From: Solirubrobacterales bacterium
GTDB lineage: Bacteria; Actinomycetota; Thermoleophilia; Solirubrobacterales; Solirubrobacteraceae
Direction of reading: 5' to 3'
DNA length: 64,000 nt
Assembly (NCBI GenBank): GCA_019240115.1
Contig: JAFAYV010000037.1
Coordinates: 1-64,000 of the forward strand
The notes beneath the pieces are model-generated. The model ran no database searches. It saw nothing but the letters and a program-made list of their open reading frames with translations, and was not told where the DNA came from. How positions within the stretch are numbered: position 1 is the first letter of the stretch; each line of letters begins with the position of its first letter. The position numbers were made by a program, and so were the translations under genes. Shown here piece after piece: positions 10,348 to 19,029 of this stretch.

Positions 10348-12419
10348 ACGCGCGCGCGACGGTGCCGGCAGCAGGCGCGCCGGAGGTCCCGCCACCGGCG
10401 CCGGGTGAGCAGGTCGGCGGCCTGTCGCTCGGGGCGCCTATCACGGCGGGCGTCGAGACCCGCGTCCACCGTGCGCGCACCGCGGACGGTGCGGGCGCGG
10501 CGCTGAAGCTGGCGCACGGCGACTCCGCGTGCCGAGCGCTCGTCCACGAGGAGCGCGTATTGAGGTGCTTGCCGGCCGGCCCGTGGCCGGCGGTGATCGG
10601 GGCGGGGGTCAGTGCGGGGTGGGACTACGTCGCGCTGTCGTGGGTTCCCGGAGCCGACGTTCGCGCCGTCGCCACCGAACTACGCCTGGAGGGCTCCCGG
10701 CGGGGGCTGGCGCGGCTGTGCGCCGACGTCGCGACGGCGTATGCGAGGTTGCACGCATGCGGGGTGCTGCACGGCACGGTGCATCCCCGCAACGTTCGCG
10801 TCGACGGCGACGGCTCGGTCGGGCTGCTGGATTTCGCAGCCGCATCGGTCGCGGCGGTCAGCATCGGCGTGGACCCGACGGACGCGGCCGGTGCCGCACC
10901 ACGTGGTATTGCACTCAGCGCGCTGAGTGCGCCGGAGCACGCCGCTGCCATGGATCGAGGAGAGCCGTTCCAGCCCACGGCCGAATCCGAGCAGCATGCA
11001 CTTGCCGCGCTGCTGTACCTGACGGTCACCGGCTGTCTGTATGCCGCGCTGCCGGGGACGCGGGCCGCGCTGGCTCGGGCGCTTCCCGAGGCCGGCCCGC
11101 TGCCGTTTGCCGAGCAGGGCGTGGCCCCCTGGCGGCAGCTGGAGGAGGTTCTTGCGCGGGGCCTGGCCCGCGAGGCGCGCCGGCGGCACCCAAGCCTGAG
11201 CGAGTTCGCGGCGGCGTTGAGTGCGGTGGCCGACGCGACAGCGGACCCGCGGAGCGTCATCCGGTCCCGGCCGGTCGGCGTACCGCTGTCCCGAATGCTC
11301 GACGATTTCGCTCGCGAAGCACGCGAACCCGGTGACCGCCCGCCGCTTCCGGCGCCGACGTGCTCGGTCAACTACGGGGCAGCCGGCATCGCCTTCGCGC
11401 TGTACCGCATCTGGAAGGCCACCGCAGACACCGCGTGGCTCCGCTCGGCCGAGGCGTGGCTGGCGTACGCCGAGCGCGTTCAGCAGAGCGCATCCGCCTT
11501 CGCGGACGGGGGTGAGATCACCCCATCCACGGTGGGCACGGTCACGCCGTATCACTCGGTGAGCGGGCTGGCGGCCGTGCGGGCGTTCGTCGATCGCGCC
11601 ACCGGCAATCCCGATGGTCAGCACGCCGCGATCGACCGGTTCTGTGCGTCGGTGCGCCAACCATGCGCCAGCCTCGACCTGACCCTCGGGCGGTCCTCGG
11701 TGCTGCTGTTCTCAGCATTGCTGCTCGCCTCGGCTGACCCGAACCGCTCAGCCACCCAACGCCTGCGCGAGCAGGGCGACACGCTCTGCCACGAGATCTG
11801 GGCCGAGCTTCCCAGCCGGGAGATCCGCTACAACGGGATCGCCCACGGCTGGGCCGGGATCGCGTACGCAGCCCTCAGGTGGACACGCGCGCGCGGGCTG
11901 CCGCCGCCACCGGGGGTGGCCGGCGTGCTCGAGCGGCTCGTCGCCGCGGCGGAGCCGTATGGGCGGGGCCGTTACTGGCCGGTGGGCTCCTCGCCGGACG
12001 CTGTCCGTGCCTACTTGACCGGTTGGTGCCACGGTCATGCGGGGTACGTGTTCCTGTGGAACCTGGCCCACGTGATCTACGGCGAGCGTGCGTTCGCCGA
12101 GCTGGCCGAAGGCGCGGCACGCTTGACGGTCGATCGTGGCATTCAGCCCGCGAACATCACCAGCCTCTGCTGTGGCACCGCGGGTGCGGTCTATGCCGTG
12201 CTCAACCATCATCGCGCCACCGGCGAGGAGATCTGGCGCGCGCGTGCGCAGCGACTGGCGGAGGACAGCGCCCGTGAGCCCGTGCTGGCGCCCGATGTGA
12301 CCTCGCCGCTGAGCCTGTACAAAGGTCACGCCGGCTTGGCGCTGCTCGCCGCCGAGCTCGAGCGGACGGAGCTGGCCGCGATGCCGCTGTTCGAGCTCGA
12401 GCCGCCGGGCCGCTCCTGA
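10344..12419 (+). CDS. Kinase-like domain fused to LanC-like lanthionine cyclase
   Basis: Kinase-like N-half (GVLHGTVHPRNVRVDGDGSVGLLDFAAAS) and LanC motifs NGIAHGWAGIAYA, WCHGHAGYVF, SLCCGTAGAVY, YKGHAGLALL. GTG start overlapping upstream stop. Confidence 0.9.
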   Translation: MNARATVPAAGAPEVPPPAPGEQVGGLSLGAPITAGVETRVHRARTADGAGAALKLAHGDSACRALVHEERVLRCLPAGPWPAVIGAGVSAGWDYVALSWVPGADVRAVATELRLEGSRRGLARLCADVATAYARLHACGVLHGTVHPRNVRVDGDGSVGLLDFAAASVAAVSIGVDPTDAAGAAPRGIALSALSAPEHAAAMDRGEPFQPTAESEQHALAALLYLTVTGCLYAALPGTRAALARALPEAGPLPFAEQGVAPWRQLEEVLARGLAREARRRHPSLSEFAAALSAVADATADPRSVIRSRPVGVPLSRMLDDFAREAREPGDRPPLPAPTCSVNYGAAGIAFALYRIWKATADTAWLRSAEAWLAYAERVQQSASAFADGGEITPSTVGTVTPYHSVSGLAAVRAFVDRATGNPDGQHAAIDRFCASVRQPCASLDLTLGRSSVLLFSALLLASADPNRSATQRLREQGDTLCHEIWAELPSREIRYNGIAHGWAGIAYAALRWTRARGLPPPPGVAGVLERLVAAAEPYGRGRYWPVGSSPDAVRAYLTGWCHGHAGYVFLWNLAHVIYGERAFAELAEGAARLTVDRGIQPANITSLCCGTAGAVYAVLNHHRATGEEIWRARAQRLAEDSAREPVLAPDVTSPLSLYKGHAGLALLAAELERTELAAMPLFELEPPGRS

Positions 12420-15400
12420 GCGCGCTGGCGCTCGCGGGCGAGGCGGCCCTCGTAGACGCGAGCCAGGGCATCGTGGACCCGGAGCTCATCGAGCCCGCCG
12501 CCATCGCGGAGCAGCCGGTTCACGAACATGTGCGCGAGCGAGCAGACAACATCGTCGAGCGGACGCTCGAGCACGCCCTCGTCGGCCAGCGCGCGCAGCC
12601 GCCGGAGGATCGGCGTCAGGCGCTGTGCGCGCTCGTGGAGCGCACCGATCACCGGATCGGATCCGACGTCGGAGCGATCGACCGCCGCGACGACGTCTGC
12701 GACCTGCGCGCGCTCCGCGCGCTCCTGCTTCCCGAGCAGCTTCGCGCGGGGACCGGTGAAGCCGCGAGTTGACGGCTCGCTCAGCGCCCCGCAGCACCGA
12801 TGCTGTTCAACCGGATCGAGCGTCGAGCACGCGTACAGAGATGCCAGGCTGGCCACGGCCAGGTGGCGGCGCTCGCGGATCGAGGAGCCACCGCTCAGGA
12901 TCTTGATCACCGCGTCGGCATCGGCCTCGGCCGCCCGCTCCATCAGCTCCACGCCGTCGAGACCACCGTAGCGCTCGACCTCGCGCTCGTAGGTGTCAAG
13001 TGCCACCCGGTAGAGAAGCCCATCCTCGAGTGCCGGCGTCACCGCGGCCTGCAGCGCCGCGCGGACCTCGTTGCCGAGACGTTCCGGCGTTCCGTGCAGC
13101 CGGACACGCAGATGTCGGGCCGGGTCGCCATAACGGATGAAGAACCACCCGTCGATCCAATCCGCGTGGCGGACGCGCTGCACGAGTGGTGCGACGACGT
13201 CGGTGAGCACGCGGTCCGCGAGCGCGGCGGGACCGTACAGGCTCGCGAACAGCCACTCCGATCCAGGGGCGAACCGCCGTCTGGCCTCCGCGACCGGCGT
13301 GGGCGGCGGACGGCGGCGCGGCCGGGAGGCCGGCTGCGGGGGGCGAAGGAACGGGACGTGCAGGAGATTGGAGTAACCGCCGCCGGCGCCGCGGACGGGA
13401 CTGCCGCCGTCCACCTCGCTCCACGGTGTCTCCCGCAGCCTGACGACGGGCAGCTCCTTGGCGGCGGCGAGAAACGCCTCCACGCTGAGGACGTTGTCGA
13501 AGTCGACCACGAGCGCGCTCTTGGGATGGTCAAAGCTGACGACCCTCGGCACGCCACGGTCCGCGCGCCAGTGTTGCAGACGCCGCCAACCAGCCGCCTC
13601 GGTGGACGGCGCGATCCGGACAAGCTCGGCGGCGCCGATGTTCCAGCGACGCAGCGACAGAATCGACCGCCCGTCCGTGACGCGAGGAAGATCGGGAAGA
13701 TCGCCCATGGCTTCCCACGACCATCGCGGCCGGACGGTTCCCTGCATGCTGATCGCGTGCAGCAGCCGCACGGCCGGCAGCGAGATCCATTGGAAGTTCA
13801 TCGCGCTCGTGCACGACGGCATCACCTGGCATCCGAGCCTGGCCGAATGCAGCAGGACCTCGCGACCGTCCACCGAGACGAGCAGATCGGCCGGCTCGAG
13901 CACGCGTGAGGCGAGCGCACCCGACGCGCCGCCGTAGTCGATCTCCCATCCGCGCAGGGTCGGGCGGTGGGTGACGCTCAGCCCCCAGTCGGTTTCGGGC
14001 GAGACCGCCAGCTCGGCGAAGATCACCCCAGGCTTGAGCAGCTCCTCTCGCCGCAGGTGATCTCGAACGAGCCGCTCAAGATGGCCGTCGCCGTGACAAA
14101 ACCGGCCGAGCATCCTCGCCCCGGACGGGCCGTCCACGCCGGGCTCCACGAGGCGAAAGTCGCCCGCGTCGACGGCCTCATCGTCGCGGGCAAGCAAACC
14201 GGCCGCGACCACAAACGCGTCCGGCAGCGGCCGCGGCGACTCGGCGGCGAGCGCCGTGATGTCGGCCCCCGACAGCTCGACCGCCCCCGAGCGCAGTCCC
14301 CGCGCCACCAGCTCGAGCAGCGCCGCCCGGCGCGCGGCGGGCATCTCCGCCGGGGCCTGCTGCTGGCTCGACGAGTCGCCCAATGGCACGCCGAAATCAG
14401 GATCCAGAGCCTCCAGCAGCGGCACCGCGCGCGTGGCGAAGCGCCGCTCGAAGCTCTCCCTGAACTCGCGCAAGGCGTCGTGAGGGACCGGGGCGACGCT
14501 GGCGAGCAGCTCGGCGACGCGGTACAGCTCACCGCGCACCCGCCCCGAGAGCGCGACTCGCTGCGGACGGACGGTGTCGACCTGCACGCAATGGCGCCGG
14601 CTCACCCTCACCCCGGTCGGCTCGATCGCGCCCGCCACCTCCTCGATGGTCGCGCGGCCCACTCTGCCTGCCCCCTGCACCGCGCGCATCGCCTCCGCCA
14701 CGGCGTCGCGCTCCGCCCCGGCGTCCGGGATCGCTGCTAGCACCGCCATTGCCTGATCAGCCGGCTCCTCCCCGGTGACCGCGAGCCGCGCCACAGGGAT
14801 CAAAAAGTCACGCGCGGCCAGCCGGCGCACGAGCCCCGCCGCGCGCTCTGGGTCGACGCCGCCGGCCGTGAGCGCGGCGACCAGGTGGGACATGCTGATG
14901 CCACTCCCCGCCAGGGCGAGCGCTGACTGCACCTCCGGGCTCGGCCCGAAGGCGACCAGCCGGTGGTGGTTGCCATCGCCGCTCCGCGCCGCCACCCGCA
15001 ACCTCCCGCCGGCGCGATACACCGCCGGGTTGGCGCGCACGACCAGCGCGCCCGCGTCGGCCGCCGCATCGCTCGCCCGGCGCACCAGCGCCTGGAGAAG
15101 TCCGGGGTCAACCCGGGCCCGGAGCTCGAGCTCGCCGTGCACGTCGATCACCAGCCGGCTCGGGCCGTCGAAGCTGCCGTGGGAGTAGGCGCCGGTGAGG
15201 CCCGCCAGATCAGGTCGCGACGCGCACCGCGTCAGAAAACGGACCAGCGAGCGCTCCGCGGAGCGGTGCCGTCGATCGGCCGGATCCGCTCGCCATCGCT
15301 CCACGCCCTCCGCCAGCTCGCTCGATGACAGCTCCAGCGCAGACCTCAGGTTCGGATCGCTTGCGAGCCGCGCCAGGCGCTCCCGCAGCACGACGCGGTC

Positions 15401-15541
15401 GGCCTGCAGCGACCGCTCCAGCTCACCGTCGTCCGCCGCGCACGCGCCGGCAGCGCGGAGGCCGCTGCCCCAGCCCATGAGAAACCGCCACGGCAGCAGC
15501 GGCGTGCGCAAGACAAAGAAGTCAGCGACGGCGGCTTCCAT
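12326..15541 (-). CDS. LanB-type lantibiotic dehydratase with C-terminal SpaB_C/thiopeptide-type domain
   Basis: 1071-aa ORF; DFFVLRTPLLPWRF N-terminus, RVSRRHCVQVDTVRP, C-terminal WLFASLYGPAALADRVLTDVVAPLV...WFFIRYGDPARHLRVRLHG...DTYEREVERYGG. Confidence 0.93.
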   Translation of the reverse strand: MEAAVADFFVLRTPLLPWRFLMGWGSGLRAAGACAADDGELERSLQADRVVLRERLARLASDPNLRSALELSSSELAEGVERWRADPADRRHRSAERSLVRFLTRCASRPDLAGLTGAYSHGSFDGPSRLVIDVHGELELRARVDPGLLQALVRRASDAAADAGALVVRANPAVYRAGGRLRVAARSGDGNHHRLVAFGPSPEVQSALALAGSGISMSHLVAALTAGGVDPERAAGLVRRLAARDFLIPVARLAVTGEEPADQAMAVLAAIPDAGAERDAVAEAMRAVQGAGRVGRATIEEVAGAIEPTGVRVSRRHCVQVDTVRPQRVALSGRVRGELYRVAELLASVAPVPHDALREFRESFERRFATRAVPLLEALDPDFGVPLGDSSSQQQAPAEMPAARRAALLELVARGLRSGAVELSGADITALAAESPRPLPDAFVVAAGLLARDDEAVDAGDFRLVEPGVDGPSGARMLGRFCHGDGHLERLVRDHLRREELLKPGVIFAELAVSPETDWGLSVTHRPTLRGWEIDYGGASGALASRVLEPADLLVSVDGREVLLHSARLGCQVMPSCTSAMNFQWISLPAVRLLHAISMQGTVRPRWSWEAMGDLPDLPRVTDGRSILSLRRWNIGAAELVRIAPSTEAAGWRRLQHWRADRGVPRVVSFDHPKSALVVDFDNVLSVEAFLAAAKELPVVRLRETPWSEVDGGSPVRGAGGGYSNLLHVPFLRPPQPASRPRRRPPPTPVAEARRRFAPGSEWLFASLYGPAALADRVLTDVVAPLVQRVRHADWIDGWFFIRYGDPARHLRVRLHGTPERLGNEVRAALQAAVTPALEDGLLYRVALDTYEREVERYGGLDGVELMERAAEADADAVIKILSGGSSIRERRHLAVASLASLYACSTLDPVEQHRCCGALSEPSTRGFTGPRAKLLGKQERAERAQVADVVAAVDRSDVGSDPVIGALHERAQRLTPILRRLRALADEGVLERPLDDVVCSLAHMFVNRLLRDGGGLDELRVHDALARVYEGRLARERQRAQERPGGSSSNSGIAASSVRSSSAASSAKPA

Positions 15542-15868
15542 GTCCGGCGCAGGCTAGACGGCATGGTCAGCGGCCGCATCGGACGCACCCCTCGGAACTT
15601 CACGCGCGAGGGACCTGAAGATAGCGATCGGGCGCGGCGCATTTCATAGGGTGGGTCCTGGTCAAAGTTCGGGCTGCGCAGCCCGATGCGCCGCAGGCGT
15701 GGCCGGCGGTACGGTGTCGAAGCACAAGCGACGGGCGCCTGAATCGTGGCGCCGGGTGTGGCAATCGTCAGTCGCGAGCAACAGGCCAACGTCGTTGGCG
15801 GTTCCGGCTCCGCCCACTGATGATTTTCGCGGGCCACACCCCACGACCCGAACCACACAGGAGGGCCG

Positions 15869-16028
15869 ATGGCAGAGAACCACGTACACCCGAGCCCGAG
15901 CAACGGCACTCGGACGAGGACGAGCTGGAGGACCTGAAAGCTCCGCCGACAGCCAGGACGAAGTAGTCGGTGGCGCTGACACGTGCGCCCCCGAGACCTG
16001 TCATGCCATCACAAACCCTCCCGATTAG
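15869..16028 (+). pseudogene. Frameshifted RiPP precursor P1 (core-like segment ADTCAPETCHAITNPPD)
   Basis: Leader split over frames: EQRHSDEDELEDLKAP then ADSQDEVVGGADTCAPETCHAITNPPD*. Confidence 0.7.
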
Positions 16029-16188
16029 GCGCCACAGACGCGGGCAGTGCGTCTTCAGGTTCTCAGACTGCACTGTCACTTGCCTGACTCAGACCTGTTC
16101 GGCTGAAACGACGCTCGGCCCAACGTTTGATGGATGTCTCCGAGCGCCGCAGCACAACGGAACACCAACGCAGCACGTAGGAGGACCG

Positions 16189-16374
16189 ATGGAAGAGAAG
16201 CCCGGTACACCCGAGCCCGATAAGGAGGAACAGCATTCGGACGAGGAGGAGGTGGAGGACCTGAGAGCTCCCGCCGATAGCCAGGAGGGAGTAGGCGGCG
16301 GCTGCGGGGGCGGGGAAACGTGCTACGACACGTGCCACGGGACCGAAAGCGACGTCTGTGTGCGGCTCGAGTAG
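16189..16374 (+). CDS. RiPP precursor P2
   Basis: RBS AGGAGG; MEEKPGTPEPDKEEQHSDEEEVEDLRAPADSQEGVGGGCGGGETCYDTCHGTESDVCVRLE*; double-Gly leader end. Confidence 0.9.
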   Translation: MEEKPGTPEPDKEEQHSDEEEVEDLRAPADSQEGVGGGCGGGETCYDTCHGTESDVCVRLE

Positions 16375-16444
16375 ACGCGTACCCGCGAGCGGCGCGACTA
16401 CCCGGTTGTCAAACTGCATGGCCACTTGCTTGGAATTCGCCATA

Positions 16445-16518
16445 CCCAGGAGGAAGTACGGCGGCGGCCAGGACACGTGCTTGAAGACCCGTGGGGGACG
16501 CACACGCCCTCGATTAGA
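16445..16518 (+). pseudogene. Decayed precursor remnant P3 (leader lost; ...GGGQDTCLKTRGGRTRPRLD*)
   Basis: CCAGGAGGAAGTA(C)GGCGGCGGC matches leader end of the precursor family, followed by short core and TAGACGCC 3' UTR motif. Confidence 0.6.
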
Positions 16519-16658
16519 CGCCACAACCGCGAGCGGTGCGTCTACCGGGTTCTCGGACTGCACCGTCACATGGCCTGACCTGGACCCGGGGCGGGTGACA
16601 CAGGGTTCGGACCAGAACTGATGGATGTGTTCCGAGCCACGACCACATAGGAGAGCCG

Positions 16659-16815
16659 ATGGAACAGAAGCGAGGTACACCCGGAGGACCAACAGCGCTC
16701 GGACGAGGAGGAACTGGAGGACCTCGAGGCTCTCGCCGACAGCCAGGAGGGAGTCGGCGGCGGCTGCGACGCCACGTGCGGCGCGACCTGTAAGGACACA
16801 CACGTCCTCGAATAG
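16659..16815 (+). pseudogene. RiPP precursor P4 with frameshifted leader (core CDATCGATCKDTHVLE)
   Basis: RBS and ATG followed by MEQKRGTP, then frame change; alternate frame reads EDQQRSDEEELEDLEALADSQEGVGGGCDATCGATCKDTHVLE*. Confidence 0.75.
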
Positions 16816-16907
16816 ACGCCACGAACGCGGGCGTTGGTCTACCACCTATACGGAAAGGAGGAACAATCGGACAGGACCCGGGCAAAAGTCAGCCGGCGCA
16901 GAACGAT

Positions 16908-17555
16908 GTGCAAAAGGCCAGGAAGCGCTTCTGCCAATACCTCGATGCGTTCGCGGACAACCCTGGCAACACTGCCCGGCGGACGTATCCGGGGTTGGAG
17001 AGCCGACCGTGGCACGACCCCGGTGATTTTCCTCTCGCGCACTACCTCGAAACTCACTTCGCCGCCATTCGCGCTGAAATACTCGCGCTTGATCCGGATG
17101 CCTACCAAGCTGAGGCAGAGCCGATCGACCGGACTGGCAACTGGGACGTCTTGGTCTTCTACAAGATGGGCCAGCGCATTGCCGAAACGTGTGACGCATG
17201 CCCAGTCACGATGAAGGGCCTGGACCCGTTCTCGGCGATGCGCACCGGCCCAGGCGGAATTTACGTTTCACGTTTGCGACCCCAAACGCATATCGCTCCG
17301 CACGAGGCTTCGCTGAACCTGCGACTGCGCTGCCACTTGGGCATCGTCGTCCCCGAGGGCGACTGTGCGATCCGCGTCGATGGCGAGACGCGTTCCTGGC
17401 GAGAGGGTCGATGCATTGTCCTGGATGACCACTTTGAGCACGAGGCGTGGAATCGGACGCGCCACGATCGCCTTGTGCTCGTTGTTGACATGTGGCATCC
17501 CGACTTGGCGCCCACGGAGATCCGACTCCTAACTGGCCTTCACAGATACCGGTGA
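16908..17555 (+). CDS. Aspartyl/asparaginyl beta-hydroxylase-like dioxygenase, copy 1
   Basis: LRLRCHLGIVVPEGDCAIRVDGETRSWREGRCIVLDDHFEHEAWNRTRHDRLVLVVDMWHPDL; homologous to 20318-21007; original start codon apparently ATC at about 16876. Confidence 0.8.
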   Translation: MQKARKRFCQYLDAFADNPGNTARRTYPGLESRPWHDPGDFPLAHYLETHFAAIRAEILALDPDAYQAEAEPIDRTGNWDVLVFYKMGQRIAETCDACPVTMKGLDPFSAMRTGPGGIYVSRLRPQTHIAPHEASLNLRLRCHLGIVVPEGDCAIRVDGETRSWREGRCIVLDDHFEHEAWNRTRHDRLVLVVDMWHPDLAPTEIRLLTGLHRYR

Positions 17556-17569
17556 GATCTGTGCGCGGA

Positions 17570-17725
17570 TGACCCCGCGTAACACCGATGCTCTTCGTCC
17601 GGATCGAGCGTAGAGTACGCGTACAGCGATGCCAGGCTGGCCACGGCCAGGTGGCGACGCTCCGGAAACGACGAGGCACCGGTCAGGATCTTGATCACCG
17701 CATCGGCATCGCGAGCTGCGCGCAT
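17570..17725 (-). pseudogene. Internally deleted second copy of lanB (C-terminal fragment)
   Basis: DADAVIKILTGASSFPERRHLAVASLASLYAYSTLDPDEEHRC matches DADAVIKILSGGSSIRERRHLAVASLASLYACSTLDPVEQHRC of the 12326-15541 LanB; followed by duplicated lanB upstream region. Confidence 0.88.
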
Positions 17726-17734
17726 CGGGCGAAC

Positions 17735-17860
17735 CCCTCCGCGGTTCGCGGGCACGGCACCCGAAGATAACGGGCGCCTGCGACGCATTTCATAGGGTGG
17801 GTCCCGATCAAAGTTCGGGCTCTACAGCCCGATGCGCCGCCGGCGGGACCGAAGTACGTT
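17735..17860. repeat. Duplicate of the lanB/precursor intergenic region (15590-15725)
   Basis: GCATTTCATAGGGTGGGTCCnGnTCAAAGTTCGGGCT...CAGCCCGATGCGCCGC shared by both loci. Confidence 0.85.
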
Positions 17861-17982
17861 GTCAAGCGCTGGGCGATGACCCGCCTGGCACATGTCATCC
17901 ATCCAGGCGCGCCGCAGCCGCGCCCAGCCACGCGCGGACCGCCCAGGGCGACAGGACAACACCACACCACCAAGGAGGAACG

Positions 17983-18156
17983 GTGGAACCGAAGCCAGGG
18001 ACTCCCGAGCCGGACCAGCCGCAACAGCACTCGGATGAAGACGAGCTGGAGGACCTGAAAGCTCCCGCCGAGGATCAGGAAGAAGTCGCCGGCGGGTGCG
18101 CTAACGAGTCGTGCGCCGCCGAGACCGGATGCTTCAACACGCACATTCCGGATTAG
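17983..18156 (+). CDS. RiPP precursor P5 (GTG start)
   Basis: AAGGAGGAACG GTG; MEPKPGTPEPDQPQQHSDEDELEDLKAPAEDQEEVAGGCANESCAAETGCFNTHIPD*. Confidence 0.9.
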   Translation: MEPKPGTPEPDQPQQHSDEDELEDLKAPAEDQEEVAGGCANESCAAETGCFNTHIPD

Positions 18157-18332
18157 ACGCCGCAGACACGCGCGGTGCGTCTGCCGCGTCCTCACCGCAC
18201 GTGTCACTTAGTTTGACGTGGCCGGCAGTTTGACGTGGCCGGCCAAATGACGACAGAGTTCCGAACACCACTGACTGCTCGCCTGAGCCACGCAGGATAA
18301 CAAGAACAACAACACACCACATAGGAGGAACG

Positions 18333-18515
18333 ATGGAAGCGAAGCCAGGTACACCCGAGCCGGACAAGGAGCAGCAGGATTCGGATGAGGAGGAGCTGGA
18401 GGACCTGAAAGCTCCGTCCGACAGCCAGGAGGAAGTAGCCGGCGGGTGTGCCGCCGCGTGCAGCAGCTTCGGGTCCCAGACCTGTCACGATGGCTTCACC
18501 TACCTTGAGAGTTAG
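18333..18515 (+). CDS. RiPP precursor P6
   Basis: TAGGAGGAACG ATG; MEAKPGTPEPDKEQQDSDEEELEDLKAPSDSQEEVAGGCAAACSSFGSQTCHDGFTYLES*. Confidence 0.92.
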   Translation: MEAKPGTPEPDKEQQDSDEEELEDLKAPSDSQEEVAGGCAAACSSFGSQTCHDGFTYLES

Positions 18516-18663
18516 TCGGCGAAGGTGAGCGCTGCGTCTAACAGGCTGTCAGCCTGCGCCGTCACTCGCTCTGCCTTGGCGGGCTCGAGTGAACCAAAGC
18601 TCGGCGGACTGTCGCGAGCGACGCGACACGACAAGACCAACACCGTACGACGTCGTAGGAACA

Positions 18664-18885
18664 ACGGAAACGAAGCCAGGTACACCCGAGCCGGACACGG
18701 AGCAACAGCACTCGGAGGACGACGAGCCGGAGGACCTCAAGGCCCCCGCCGAGAGCCAGGAAGAAGTAGCCGGTCGTTGCGTTTTACCCGTGCGACGGCG
18801 ACACCCGTGGGGGGACGCGGGGTCTGGATTACTTCGTACGGAAATGAAGCCAGCTCGGGAGGCCAAGGTCATTTGCGGTTCCTGA
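18664..18885 (+). pseudogene. Degenerate RiPP precursor P7 (ATG to ACG; GG to GR)
   Basis: (T)ETKPGTPEPDTEQQHSEDDEPEDLKAPAESQEEVAGRCVLPVRRRHPWGDAGSGLL...; no ATG/GTG at the conserved start position. Confidence 0.7.
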
Positions 18886-19029
18886 GGTCGACGGTCGATG
18901 GCGATCGGCAGAAAGGCACCTCGTGACTCGCGTCTCTGGGCGTGAAGAGCACGATGCAGACTCCGGCTGTCACGTGCAGGCGGTGCAACCGGGTGCGAAC
19001 GCGGCTGGAGCGAGGTGGCGATGCCGTAG

